Below are positions 34,066 through 41,699 of a stretch of DNA of 64,000 bases, piece after piece; within the stretch, counting starts at the first letter, position 1; the number at the start of each line of letters is the position of its first letter. This stretch comes from an uncultured Bacilli bacterium (GTDB lineage: Bacteria; Bacillota_I; Bacilli_A; RF39; UBA660): the NCBI GenBank assembly GCA_934098485.1, contig CAKOOH010000004.1, positions 27,210 through 91,209 of the forward strand, read 5' to 3'. The translations under genes were made by a program, and so were the position numbers. The notes under the pieces are model-generated. The model saw only the letters and a list, made by a program, of their open reading frames with translations. It was not told the origin of the DNA and made no database searches.

Positions 34066-35564
34066 GATAAAGCCCCACAAGGATTTAAGTATGAACCGGT
34101 ACTATTATTTATGATACCAAAGTGAAGATGCGTTCCGGTTGAAGAACCACTGTCACCCATGTAACCAATATGCTGGCCACGCGTTACGTGATCTCCTGGT
34201 TTTACTTTAATATCGGCAATAATATGTGCATATATTACAGTATAAGCACCATCATCTGTTAATACTCTAATGTAATTACCCCAACTTTGACCGCAACTGC
34301 TTCCATAATAACCTCTATTAGGACAACTACTATATGTAACGGTTACAGTTCCATCAGTTGAAGAATAAATTGGAGACCCAAAACCACTACCAGAAATATC
34401 AATACCATTATGGTGTTTACCCCATCTCCATTTAAAGCCACTGGTTATGACGTAAGGGCTTACCGTTGGCCAGTACCAATCTTCTGTACCTGTATTAATA
34501 TAAGTTCCGCCTGAAGAATATGATTTAGTTCCACGGGCAACAATTTTATTTACAGCAGGAGCAATTTCTTCTTTTTTGGTAATAACTAAGTTTTCAATGG
34601 CACCATTGCGGTATAGTATGCTTTCGGTAATTTTTAAAGTACCATTTGAGCCTTCTTGTAATACCTTAGATTCACCTTTATACATGGTATCATCATTTTG
34701 ATACTCAGTTTTAAATTTATTAGTAATATTTTCCACTACTTCTTCTTCATGAACAATGTTTACAATTGGAGATATTAAACCGATAGAAACTTGCTGTCCT
34801 TTAGTAAGTAGAGCATTTTGGTTAGGAATGCTGGGGTTAGCAATAAGGAATTCTTCAATGCTTAAATTATTTTTATCAATAATATCATCGATTGAGTCAT
34901 TCTCTCCAACCGTGTATTGTTTTTGTTCTTCAGTTGTACCAAATAATAAATATTTACTTAAGTCTGAATCATTAGTAAATATATTTTCTTTAACACTAAT
35001 GTAGGCTTCTTTAACGGTGATTTTTTCATCCCAATAAATATTATCGATTTTAGAACCGGTATCAGAAATTAATTCTTGTTTATTATTCTTATAAGCGTTT
35101 AATTTTTCAGTTCCAACAAAAGCGGCAACAGTATTATAAAAGGCCGTTTCAAAATCTTCTTTTCTTAATGTATAAATATATACGGGCGCTTTATTTTCTT
35201 CGGTGTATCTAATAGTTATAATATACCCATCAATCGTAAAGGGGTCCGTATTTTCAATGATGTTATAAATTTGCTCAGCAGTTTTGATTTCTTCATCATA
35301 AGTAGAAATTTTTTCGATTTTTAATCCCGATGGGGGATATACTTTATCAACACCATATTTCTTTTTTATTTCTTCTTGTTTTTGATTAACTAAATCAAGA
35401 AATTTATCACGAGAATTTAAATAACCAATGGTTTTACCATTTAAATATACTTGATATACACTAGTTGGAGCGGCTAAAGTTTCTTCACTTGCCCCCATAA
35501 AAAAGACTAGTACGGATAAAACCATTGTAATTAATATGGATATTAAGGTGTCTTTACCTTTCAT
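34059..35564 (-). CDS. Secreted M23 endopeptidase with LysM and G5 domains
   Basis: This wall-hydrolase precursor of about 501 residues has a signal or anchor helix at the N-terminus, a long N-terminal region (to about 215), a LysM-like repeat (YTVGENDSIDDIIDKNNLS ... TKGQQVSI), a G5-like domain (about 270-350) and a C-terminal M23 domain. The zinc ligands are in HHNGIDI and GTHLHFGI, with a further HxH-associated His in IYAHI. It cleaves peptidoglycan crosslinks outside the cell. Three Cys near the C-terminus (SCPNRG, SCGQSW and the final GALSC) may pair. I take ATG 35564 as the start because GAGAAG is eight bases upstream. Confidence 0.88.
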   Translation of the reverse strand: MKGKDTLISILITMVLSVLVFFMGASEETLAAPTSVYQVYLNGKTIGYLNSRDKFLDLVNQKQEEIKKKYGVDKVYPPSGLKIEKISTYDEEIKTAEQIYNIIENTDPFTIDGYIITIRYTEENKAPVYIYTLRKEDFETAFYNTVAAFVGTEKLNAYKNNKQELISDTGSKIDNIYWDEKITVKEAYISVKENIFTNDSDLSKYLLFGTTEEQKQYTVGENDSIDDIIDKNNLSIEEFLIANPSIPNQNALLTKGQQVSIGLISPIVNIVHEEEVVENITNKFKTEYQNDDTMYKGESKVLQEGSNGTLKITESILYRNGAIENLVITKKEEIAPAVNKIVARGTKSYSSGGTYINTGTEDWYWPTVSPYVITSGFKWRWGKHHNGIDISGSGFGSPIYSSTDGTVTVTYSSCPNRGYYGSSCGQSWGNYIRVLTDDGAYTVIYAHIIADIKVKPGDHVTRGQHIGYMGDSGSSTGTHLHFGIINNSTGSYLNPCGALSC

Positions 35565-35588
35565 TTTCATCACTTCTCTTTTTATTTT

Positions 35589-36929
35589 TTATTCACTTTT
35601 CTTTAAATAATTTCTAAAATTACTCATATCTCTTTCAAATAACAATTCGATTGTGCCGGTTCCGCCATTACGATGTTTACCAATTATTAATTCGGTTATT
35701 GATGTATTAGACATTTCACCAGCAGGTTTATTATAATAATCATCACGATATAAGAAAGCAACTATGTCGGCATCTTGTTCAATTGAACCTGATTCTCTTA
35801 AATCGGACATAATAGGTCTTTTATTTTCACGAAGTTCAACACTACGGGATAACTGAGCAAGAGCAATTACAGGTACTTTTAGTTCCATCGCCATTGTTTT
35901 TAAACTTCGAGAAATTTCTGATACTTCTTGCTGACGGTTTCCTTCATATTTAGATGATCCAGATAATAACTGTAAGTAGTCGATTACTACTAAAGCGAGT
36001 CCATCATCTTGGGTAGCTAGACGGCGACATTTAGCCCGCAATTCAGAAATAGTAAGTCCTGAGTTATCTTCAAAATATATTTTAGTATCGCCTAATTCTG
36101 ATAAGGCTTCATTTACTTTTTTCCAATCATTATGTTCTAATTTACCAGTTTTAAGTTTAGATAGTTCGATACCGCCAACAGCAGATATCATACGCATCAT
36201 TAACTGCTCGGCGCTCATTTCCATGTTGAATATGGCAACTGGCTTTTTGGTTTTTACAGCCGCGTTAATGGCTAGATTTAAGCCAAAAGCAGTTTTACCC
36301 ATGGCAGGACGTGCCGCTAGGATTATTAGTTCATTAGGATGAAAGCCGCTTGTAAGTTTGTCTAAATCATAGTAGCCAGATGGCACACCGGTTATATCAT
36401 TTTGATTTTTGGCTAAACGTTCAAGTTCTTCTTGCGTAGTTCTGATAACTTCGCCAATTGTTTTAAATTCTCCGGCTTTACGGGCTTTAGTAACACTAAA
36501 GATTTTCTTTTCGGCATCATCAATTAAATCGTTAGTATCACTATCTTCGTCATAAGCAAAAGTTGTAATACTATTTGTTACATCAATTAATTTTCGCCTT
36601 AGGGCTTTTTCTCTTACGATATCAATGTAATAATCTACATTTGAGGCGGTAATTACTGAGTCAATAACTTCACTTAAATATTCAATGCCACCAATTGTAT
36701 TAATGGAACCTTTTTTTTCGATTTCATTTTTTACAGTTGCAGAATCTAAGGGAATATTATTTTGATGTAGACTTTTGATAGCACTAAAAATTCTTTTATT
36801 AGGTTCACTAATAAACATATCTTCATCTAGTTCTTCGCATATTTTATCTAGAGCATAACTCGTCAAAAACGCACAGCCTAAAACAGACATTTCTGCTTCT
36901 AAATTTTGAGGTGGTTTTCTTTCTGCCAT
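35589..36929 (-). CDS. dnaB: Replicative DNA helicase
   Basis: The 446-residue protein has the N-terminal DnaB domain (PPQNLEAEMSVLGC), a linker and a RecA-like motor with Walker A ARPAMGKTAFGLNLA, Walker B LVVIDYLQL, the NRQQEVSEISRSLK helix and the arginine-finger region GKHRNGGTGTIELLF. It is the hexameric fork helicase. It follows rplI by one base, the typical Firmicutes pair; gdpP, which often precedes rplI, is missing here. Confidence 0.97.
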   Translation of the reverse strand: MAERKPPQNLEAEMSVLGCAFLTSYALDKICEELDEDMFISEPNKRIFSAIKSLHQNNIPLDSATVKNEIEKKGSINTIGGIEYLSEVIDSVITASNVDYYIDIVREKALRRKLIDVTNSITTFAYDEDSDTNDLIDDAEKKIFSVTKARKAGEFKTIGEVIRTTQEELERLAKNQNDITGVPSGYYDLDKLTSGFHPNELIILAARPAMGKTAFGLNLAINAAVKTKKPVAIFNMEMSAEQLMMRMISAVGGIELSKLKTGKLEHNDWKKVNEALSELGDTKIYFEDNSGLTISELRAKCRRLATQDDGLALVVIDYLQLLSGSSKYEGNRQQEVSEISRSLKTMAMELKVPVIALAQLSRSVELRENKRPIMSDLRESGSIEQDADIVAFLYRDDYYNKPAGEMSNTSITELIIGKHRNGGTGTIELLFERDMSNFRNYLKKSE

Positions 36930-36930
36930 A

Positions 36931-37374
36931 TTATGCCTCTACTACGTGAATGTTTGCTTTGGCAGTTACTTTTTTATGCAAATTTATTTCTACAATGTGC
37001 ATTCCTAGAGTATCAATTGGGCTAGATATATTAATAGTTTTTTTATCAACTATTATATCTTTTTGAGCTAACTTTTCAGCAATTTGCTTAGATGAGATAG
37101 TACCAAATACTTTGCCATTTTTGCCAGTTTTAACACTAAATTCTAAAGTGATTTTTTCAATTTTAGTTTTGATTTCTTCACATTCTTTAATTAAGGCATC
37201 TTCTTTAGCATTTCTAATATCTATTTGTTTATCTAAAACTTTTTTGCTTCCATCAGTGTATTTAACGGCTAAGCCATTTTTAATTAAAAAATTTTGAGCA
37301 TATCCATCACTTACATTAATTATTTGGTCTTTTTTTCCTTGTTTTTTTACATCTTTTAATAAAATTACTTTCAT
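36931..37374 (-). CDS. rplI: 50S ribosomal protein L9
   Basis: The 147-residue protein begins with the L9 signature KVILLKDVKKQGKKDQIINV and YAQNFLI, then the long connecting helix and the C-terminal domain (VFGTISSKQIAEKL). The start is ATG 37374 with GGGAG upstream; an earlier in-frame start at 37398 is unlikely because it would precede the SD. An extended -10 promoter lies at 37404. Confidence 0.96.
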   Translation of the reverse strand: MKVILLKDVKKQGKKDQIINVSDGYAQNFLIKNGLAVKYTDGSKKVLDKQIDIRNAKEDALIKECEEIKTKIEKITLEFSVKTGKNGKVFGTISSKQIAEKLAQKDIIVDKKTINISSPIDTLGMHIVEINLHKKVTAKANIHVVEA

Positions 37375-37403
37375 AAATAAAAACTCCCATCTAATCAAAG
37401 ATT

Positions 37404-37412
37404 ATTATAACA
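37404..37412 (-). promoter_or_regulatory. Extended -10 promoter of rplI-dnaB
   Basis: TGTTATAAT on the minus strand, with the -10 hexamer at 37404-37409, lies 30 bases before the rplI start and directly after the previous terminator. Confidence 0.55.
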
Positions 37413-37420
37413 AATATACA

Positions 37421-37445
37421 AAAAAAAAGATACCCTAAGTGTATC
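37421..37445 (-). terminator. Terminator upstream of rplI
   Basis: GATAC and GTATC form a stem around a 7-base loop, followed by TTTTTTTTT on the minus strand. It ends the transcript of the Asn-linker anchored gene. Confidence 0.72.
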
Positions 37446-37452
37446 AGGCACC

Positions 37453-38235
37453 TTAATCTATCTCATTAGAAGTAATTGCTTTTATGCTGTTATATTCTTT
37501 GGATGTTAAGGACTTATCTTTTAAATCAATATAATTGAAATGAACTTTATTATTGCCATTTCCATCATTTATGTTATCAGTTGTTAAATAGTAAAGTTTA
37601 TTATCTGAAATAGTCATTTTATATGTTCCAAGAGGATTGTTTTCATCAGTTGTATCTAATTCTACGGAAACTTGAAAATCAGCTACGGTGTTATTGATGG
37701 TTTTTAAAAGTTGTCCCGACTGATTATAAATGTAGATTTTTCCGATACCATATAGATTACCAAATGTACCTTCTTCGATAATATAAAATTCATTCGTTTT
37801 TAATATGTATATTCCAGTTGTTTCATAATCGCCAACTTCATGTTTAAATTTAATTATATTATTTATATTTGCTTCATATGTCATACAAAAATCAGGTCCA
37901 TCGCCACTAAATGGCTCTTTTTCTGTACAAGTAAAGGTAATATTAAAATCATTTAGAGATGATTCTTGTTTAGTAAGCGAAAACGGATCAATATTTAGGC
38001 AGTTATTTTCTACACAACCATTTTTTTGGTCAATTATAGATAGACTTTTTAGGGACGAATCTAGTTTAGGAAACTCTGGGAGATTTGTTTTGACAGGTTC
38101 AGTAATATTATTGTTATCGTTATTATTGTTATTATCATTATTTCCGGAATCTTTTTTGTTAAAAAATAGTAGAAAACTGCCAGTACAAATTAAGATTATT
38201 AATATTATAAATAATATCCAAGTTTTTTTATTCAT
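37453..38235 (-). CDS. Secreted membrane-anchored protein with Asn/Asp-rich linker (paralogue of 28494-29147)
   Basis: The 260-residue protein has an N-terminal helix (6-25), a stretch of nearly pure Asn and Asp (about 33-45) and an extracellular domain with paired Cys residues (GCVENNC, FTCTE, FCMTYE). It shares motif order with the protein at 28494: FTC...C...NINNIIKF, GIYILKTNEFYIIEE, and YIDLKDKSLTSKEYNSIKAI near the end. Function unknown. I use ATG 38235 with AGGTGA upstream; a GTG three codons earlier lies inside the SD. Confidence 0.66.
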   Translation of the reverse strand: MNKKTWILFIILIILICTGSFLLFFNKKDSGNNDNNNNNDNNNITEPVKTNLPEFPKLDSSLKSLSIIDQKNGCVENNCLNIDPFSLTKQESSLNDFNITFTCTEKEPFSGDGPDFCMTYEANINNIIKFKHEVGDYETTGIYILKTNEFYIIEEGTFGNLYGIGKIYIYNQSGQLLKTINNTVADFQVSVELDTTDENNPLGTYKMTISDNKLYYLTTDNINDGNGNNKVHFNYIDLKDKSLTSKEYNSIKAITSNEID

Positions 38236-38319
38236 TCTTATCACCTATTTTAATTATAGAGTAATTAATAAAAAAAAGAAATCAAAAAATCCCCTTTAGT
38301 GTAAACTTAAAATAAATTA

Positions 38320-38583
38320 TTATTTCTTATCTTCTTTTTTTTGATCATCAGAAAGAGGTTCTAATAATTCTCTTACATCAATACCTAAAACTTCAGCAAA
38401 TCTCCAAATTGTGCCTAAAGAAAAAGTTTGATGATAATTTGAACTTTCAATATTCATTATAAAGCCAGTACTATAATTACAGCGCTCAGCAAATTCAGCT
38501 TGGGTCATGTGTTTTAATTTTCTTTGCTTTTTTAGATTTTGACTAATTAGATAATAAATATAATTTTCATCTTCTTTATTCAT
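38320..38583 (-). CDS. XRE-family transcriptional regulator
   Basis: The 87-residue protein is essentially one helix-turn-helix domain (LKKQRKLKHMTQAEFAERCNYSTGF followed by a WRFAEVLGIDVRELL helix), like SinR-type or phage Cro-type regulators. Only a short charged tail follows. It starts at ATG 38583 with GAGG five bases upstream. It is divergent from a 50-residue hydrophobic peptide gene, and the shared 106-base gap contains both promoters and a short inverted repeat (CTTCAC and GTGAGG around 38633-38651), a candidate operator. Confidence 0.85.
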   Translation of the reverse strand: MNKEDENYIYYLISQNLKKQRKLKHMTQAEFAERCNYSTGFIMNIESSNYHQTFSLGTIWRFAEVLGIDVRELLEPLSDDQKKEDKK

Positions 38584-38617
38584 AAACACCTCTTATTTAA
38601 TGTTATTTTCTCATTTT

Positions 38618-38623
38618 ATTATA
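38618..38623 (-). promoter_or_regulatory. -10 element of the XRE gene
   Basis: TATAAT on the minus strand lies 35 bases before the XRE start. No strong -35 is visible. Confidence 0.4.
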
Positions 38624-38653
38624 TTTTTATACTTCACTTATTCGGTGAGGCTA

Positions 38654-38662
38654 TGCTATAAT
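38654..38662 (+). promoter_or_regulatory. Extended -10 promoter of the 50-residue peptide gene
   Basis: TGCTATAAT, with the hexamer at 38657-38662, lies 28 bases before the start codon and just past the CTTCAC/GTGAGG inverted repeat. Confidence 0.6.
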
Positions 38663-38689
38663 AATAAAATAGAAAGGAGGTTCATCTTG

Positions 38690-38842
38690 ATGCAAAATAA
38701 ACTGTGCCATATCTTTTATTTTATTACTTTTATTTTTGGAATTACTCCTTGTAAAAAAATGGAGGTTGTGCTTGATTCTTCCGATTTTACAAGTGGTAAA
38801 AAATGTTTGTATCGTTTTAAGGGAAAAAAAGATTTAAAATGA
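38690..38842 (+). CDS. 50-residue hydrophobic/cationic small protein divergent from the XRE gene
   Basis: A strong AAAGGAGG lies nine bases before ATG 38690, and an extended -10 promoter precedes it, so this short frame is probably a real gene. The product has a hydrophobic segment near its N-terminus (LCHIFYFITFIFGI, about 5-18), then a polar, Lys-rich tail with Cys residues at 6, 21 and 39 and many Lys at the end. It matches no family I know. The layout (small amphipathic peptide opposite an XRE regulator) resembles peptide toxins or signalling peptides under a repressor, but this is inference. A longer reading of the same frame from 38600 is not supported. Confidence 0.55.
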   Translation: MQNKLCHIFYFITFIFGITPCKKMEVVLDSSDFTSGKKCLYRFKGKKDLK

Positions 38843-38875
38843 TACGGATTTTATAATTAAATTTGGATATTAAGA

Positions 38876-38906
38876 AAGAGGAACACTAAAATGATCCTCT
38901 TATTAT
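38876..38906 (+). terminator. Terminator between the small peptide gene and rpsR
   Basis: AAGAGGA and TCCTCTT pair around a 12-base loop and are followed by a T-rich stretch on the plus strand. It may also act on the convergent rpsF-ssb-rpsR transcript. Confidence 0.55.
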
Positions 38907-38914
38907 TTTATAAT

Positions 38915-39130
38915 TTATTTTACAAATGGTATTAAAGCCATAAAACGTGCTCTTTTAATTTGTTTAGCAATATATCTTTGATGTTTAGCACATGCTCCTG
39001 TCATTCTACGAGGCATTATTTTGCCTTTATCATTAATATATTTGCTAACGATCATAACATCTTTATAATCAACGTCTTTACCGGCACACATTTGACAAAT
39101 TTTCTTTTTCTTACGATAAAATTCAGCCAT
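38915..39130 (-). CDS. rpsR: 30S ribosomal protein S18
   Basis: The 71-residue protein carries the S18 core DYKDVMIVSKYINDKGKIMPRRMTG and the basic C-terminus KHQRYIAKQIKRARFMALIPF. Two N-terminal Cys (CQMC) and one near residue 47 belong to the zinc-ribbon-like variant of S18. It is the last gene of rpsF-ssb-rpsR and lies 12 bases after the ssb stop. Confidence 0.97.
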   Translation of the reverse strand: MAEFYRKKKKICQMCAGKDVDYKDVMIVSKYINDKGKIMPRRMTGACAKHQRYIAKQIKRARFMALIPFVK

Positions 39131-39142
39131 TGTTAATCCTTT

Positions 39143-39598
39143 CTAAAATGGTAAATCATCGTCACTAAGAACAACTTCAGAACCAAAATCCTTAAATGGG
39201 TCTTCTGTAATATCAGTTGTTTCAATAGGAGCTTGATTTACATTTGCATTTCCTCCATCAAATGAAGGAACTTCGTTACTATTTTTAGATCCTAAGAATG
39301 ATACGTTTTGTGCAGATACTTCAGTAACATACACTTTTTTACCATCTTGACCATCATAGTTTCTTGTTTGAATTCTTCCTTGAACACCGATTAACGAACC
39401 TTTTGTACAGTATTTACATAAATTTTCGGCTTGTTTTCCCCAAATAACGCAGTTAATGAAATCAGTTTCTCTTTCACCTTGAGCATTAGTAAATTGGCGA
39501 TTAACAGCAACCGTAAAACTACATGTGGTATTACCAGTACTGATAGTTCTTAGTTCAGGATCTTTTGTAAGTCTTCCAACTATTGTTACATTATTCAT
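39143..39598 (-). CDS. ssb: Single-stranded DNA-binding protein
   Basis: The 151-residue protein has the OB fold (NNVTIVGRLTKDPELRTI, FTVAVNRQFTNAQGERETDF, FINCVIWGKQAENLCKY), a disordered linker and the acidic tail DDDLPF that docks repair and replication proteins. It lies in the standard rpsF-ssb-rpsR order. Confidence 0.97.
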   Translation of the reverse strand: MNNVTIVGRLTKDPELRTISTGNTTCSFTVAVNRQFTNAQGERETDFINCVIWGKQAENLCKYCTKGSLIGVQGRIQTRNYDGQDGKKVYVTEVSAQNVSFLGSKNSNEVPSFDGGNANVNQAPIETTDITEDPFKDFGSEVVLSDDDLPF

Positions 39599-39603
39599 TA
39601 ATA

Positions 39604-39894
39604 TTACTCCTCATCTAATTTAATAATTTGATGTCTAATGATGTTTTCATTAAGTCTAGCCTTACGATCAAACTCTTTAATTGCATCATGAGAAGCTTCT
39701 ACTGTAATAACATAGTAAAATCCACTAACTTCTTTATTAATAGGATAAGCAAGTTCTCTTTGTCCCATATCTTTTGATGAAGTTATTTTACCTTTCATAT
39801 CGGTAATAACTTTGTTTAATGATTCTACTGTTTCTTTTACAGCTTTTTCTTCTAAAGTTGTTTTAACAATAAACATTATTTCATATTTGTCCAT
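39604..39894 (-). CDS. rpsF: 30S ribosomal protein S6
   Basis: The 96-residue protein starts DKYEIMFIVKTTLEE and has the S6 core (DMGQRELAYPINKEVSGFYYVITVEA, NENIIRHQIIKL). It pairs with S18, encoded two genes downstream. SD is AGGAGGATAG. A structured leader and an extended -10 promoter precede it. Confidence 0.97.
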   Translation of the reverse strand: MDKYEIMFIVKTTLEEKAVKETVESLNKVITDMKGKITSSKDMGQRELAYPINKEVSGFYYVITVEASHDAIKEFDRKARLNENIIRHQIIKLDEE

Positions 39895-39899
39895 TTTTC

Positions 39900-39960
39900 T
39901 ATCCTCCTTCTGGTCTATTCGGCTTTATATAAATAAAGCAAGGAGCTTTCGCTCACGCAG
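39900..39960 (-). promoter_or_regulatory. Structured 5' leader of rpsF (possible S6:S18 autoregulatory element)
   Basis: The transcript should begin near 39955 with a hairpin (GAGC-GAAA-GCTC, 39943-39954). It continues with a CTTTAT/ATAAAG stem followed by CCGAA just before the SD. S6:S18 leaders known from many bacteria carry a CCG in a bulged stem next to the rpsF ribosome binding site. The match is suggestive but short, so I am not certain. Confidence 0.42.
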
Positions 39961-39961
39961 T

Positions 39962-39990
39962 ATTATAGCATACTGTTTAATTATATGCAA
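39962..39990 (-). promoter_or_regulatory. Promoter of rpsF-ssb-rpsR
   Basis: The extended -10 TGCTATAAT (hexamer 39962-39967) and -35 TTGCAT (39985-39990) have a 17-base spacer. Confidence 0.68.
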
Positions 39991-40023
39991 AGTTTTTCTC
40001 TAAAATTTTTTAAAACTTTTGTT

Positions 40024-40665
40024 TTATTTTTGTAGCACATATGGTTTTATACTAGCTTTTCTTTTGGCTCTTTCATATTCTTCAGGAAAACATTCTATTA
40101 AGTCATTAAAACAACTTGTAATATCAGCGATTTCAAGTTCAGATACACCATTAAATTTTTGGGTAAGTATTTCGTACATAACTCTTTCAACATCTTCTTT
40201 AAAAACAGTTATTACTCCTTTACCAGTATACCTGGTTACAATTTTACTTAATAAATTTTGGTAGGGTCCCCATTTTTGCATTTCTTCTAAAGGATCTTTT
40301 AAAGGATGGCAAGAAAGGTTAGGTGCTGGCACTAAGTTTAAACCGCCACCAGGGCGATGTTCTTCATCATATGTGCAACCGGTTGGAGTTAACATTGAGC
40401 AGCTTTTTTTCATAGAAAACAAATCAACAACATCACGATCAACATTTCTAGCACGTAAATATAAAAAAGGCGTCATAATTTTCTTACCTGAGGGTAGCAA
40501 TTTTATTTTTAAGGCACTAACAATAGAAATATTTCCGGACTTTAAGGCAGTAGTAATTGTTTCTTTGTTAATATTAGGAAAATCACTTACAAAGTAATCA
40601 CATCCACTTTTAATACAACACTTTCCTTTACATTTAGCACATAATTCTTTATTTATATTTTCCAT
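40024..40665 (-). CDS. YkgJ-family Cys-cluster metal-binding protein
   Basis: This 213-residue protein opens with a Cys cluster (LCAKCKGKCCIKSGCDYF), followed by CSMLTPTGCTYDEEHRPGGG and SCHP. These are the metal-ligand blocks of the YkgJ/putative zinc- or iron-chelating family, found in proteins that may bind a metal or a small Fe-S cluster. The function of these proteins is not established. I use ATG 40665 with GGAAG upstream rather than a GTG three codons earlier. It is monocistronic, upstream of rpsF on the opposite side of a gap. Confidence 0.8.
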   Translation of the reverse strand: MENINKELCAKCKGKCCIKSGCDYFVSDFPNINKETITTALKSGNISIVSALKIKLLPSGKKIMTPFLYLRARNVDRDVVDLFSMKKSCSMLTPTGCTYDEEHRPGGGLNLVPAPNLSCHPLKDPLEEMQKWGPYQNLLSKIVTRYTGKGVITVFKEDVERVMYEILTQKFNGVSELEIADITSCFNDLIECFPEEYERAKRKASIKPYVLQK

Positions 40666-40769
40666 ATAAATCACTTCCGAAGGGTTATTTTATAGTAATT
40701 ATGACTTTTTGACAATAAAAAAATGTTAATTAATAACACTTTTTAAACAATATTTAATTAATAATTATT

Positions 40770-41123
40770 TTAATTATCACATATTTTACTTGTATCAATA
40801 TCTAAAGTCTGATTGTTCAATTTTGTAATAATAATATAGCCCGTACATTCTTCAAAATCTTCATTAACTGTCAGTATACTATAATCAATATTTTTGTAAC
40901 CTTTTTTAAGTTCACTTATAGGGTATATTGCCTTATTATCTATAAATTTAAAAAATGTTGCATCATCATTATAGATGTACTCAATTATTTCTTTATAGAA
41001 ATTTTCATCAGGATTTTTTTGCTTGTTATTATTAATACGGACAGATAATGTAATTAAAAGAAAAGTAAATACAAAAATTAAAATACATAACATTATAATT
41101 GCTTTATTTTTATTTATTATCAT
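40770..41123 (-). CDS. Small membrane-anchored protein of unknown function
   Basis: The 117-residue protein has an N-terminal helix (7-28) and an outer domain of about 85 residues with two Cys (EECTGYI and SKICDN near the end), probably disulfide-bonded. I choose ATG 41123 with GAGGAAAAG upstream; an earlier in-frame start at 41156 lacks an SD. It overlaps the end of the upstream gene by 14 bases, so the two are likely one translational unit. No family is recognised. Confidence 0.58.
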   Translation of the reverse strand: MIINKNKAIIMLCILIFVFTFLLITLSVRINNNKQKNPDENFYKEIIEYIYNDDATFFKFIDNKAIYPISELKKGYKNIDYSILTVNEDFEECTGYIIITKLNNQTLDIDTSKICDN

Positions 41124-41667
41124 TTTCTTTTCCTCTATTATATACAAAGTTTGCACTTAATTCGGTATAAACTTTTTTAAAGGGGTTTTCTTTTCTAGTT
41201 ATATAAAGATGAATATAATATCTTCCTTCTTCTGTTATCAAACTAGTTAAATCACTTATATATTTTCCTTCATAGATTATTTTATTATTCTTTTTAATTT
41301 TCATAGTTATGGGATTAATTACTTCATTATATTGATATTTAGTACTAATTGTGTTTGTAAATTTTCCACTTATTCTAATATTATTATTATCCTTTACTTC
41401 ATATTCCTTTAATTCTAAGTTTACAGACTTGTTATCATATATTGTATTTTCTTTAGGTGGATTTGAACAAATTTTATTATTTTTAAATAAAACGTTTTTT
41501 TCGTATTCTCTATAAATATAATAAAAAGGTTCATTATTTAATTTTAATATAAATTCATTTGAATTATATGTTTTCTTGGAAGCAAAAGCTAGTATTAAAA
41601 AAATGTCTAATAAAATAAATATTACAATATATATTTTTATTATTGGACCCAATATAGTATTTTTCAT
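41110..41667 (-). CDS. Membrane-anchored protein of unknown function
   Basis: The 185-residue protein has one N-terminal helix (7-28) and an outer beta-rich domain (VNLELKEYEVKDNNNIRISGKFT, ITMKIKKNNKIIYEGKY, GRYYIHLYIT). The alternating strands suggest an immunoglobulin-like sandwich, but I cannot name a family. It overlaps the small downstream anchored protein gene. The two lie between ychF and the YkgJ-like gene and look lineage-specific. Confidence 0.6.
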   Translation of the reverse strand: MKNTILGPIIKIYIVIFILLDIFLILAFASKKTYNSNEFILKLNNEPFYYIYREYEKNVLFKNNKICSNPPKENTIYDNKSVNLELKEYEVKDNNNIRISGKFTNTISTKYQYNEVINPITMKIKKNNKIIYEGKYISDLTSLITEEGRYYIHLYITRKENPFKKVYTELSANFVYNRGKENDNK

Positions 41668-41699
41668 ATTTACCTCATATCACATATAATATTATCATT

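Noticed and set aside
38100..38150. AT-rich simple repeat
   Set aside because: It codes for the Asn/Asp linker of an anchored protein.
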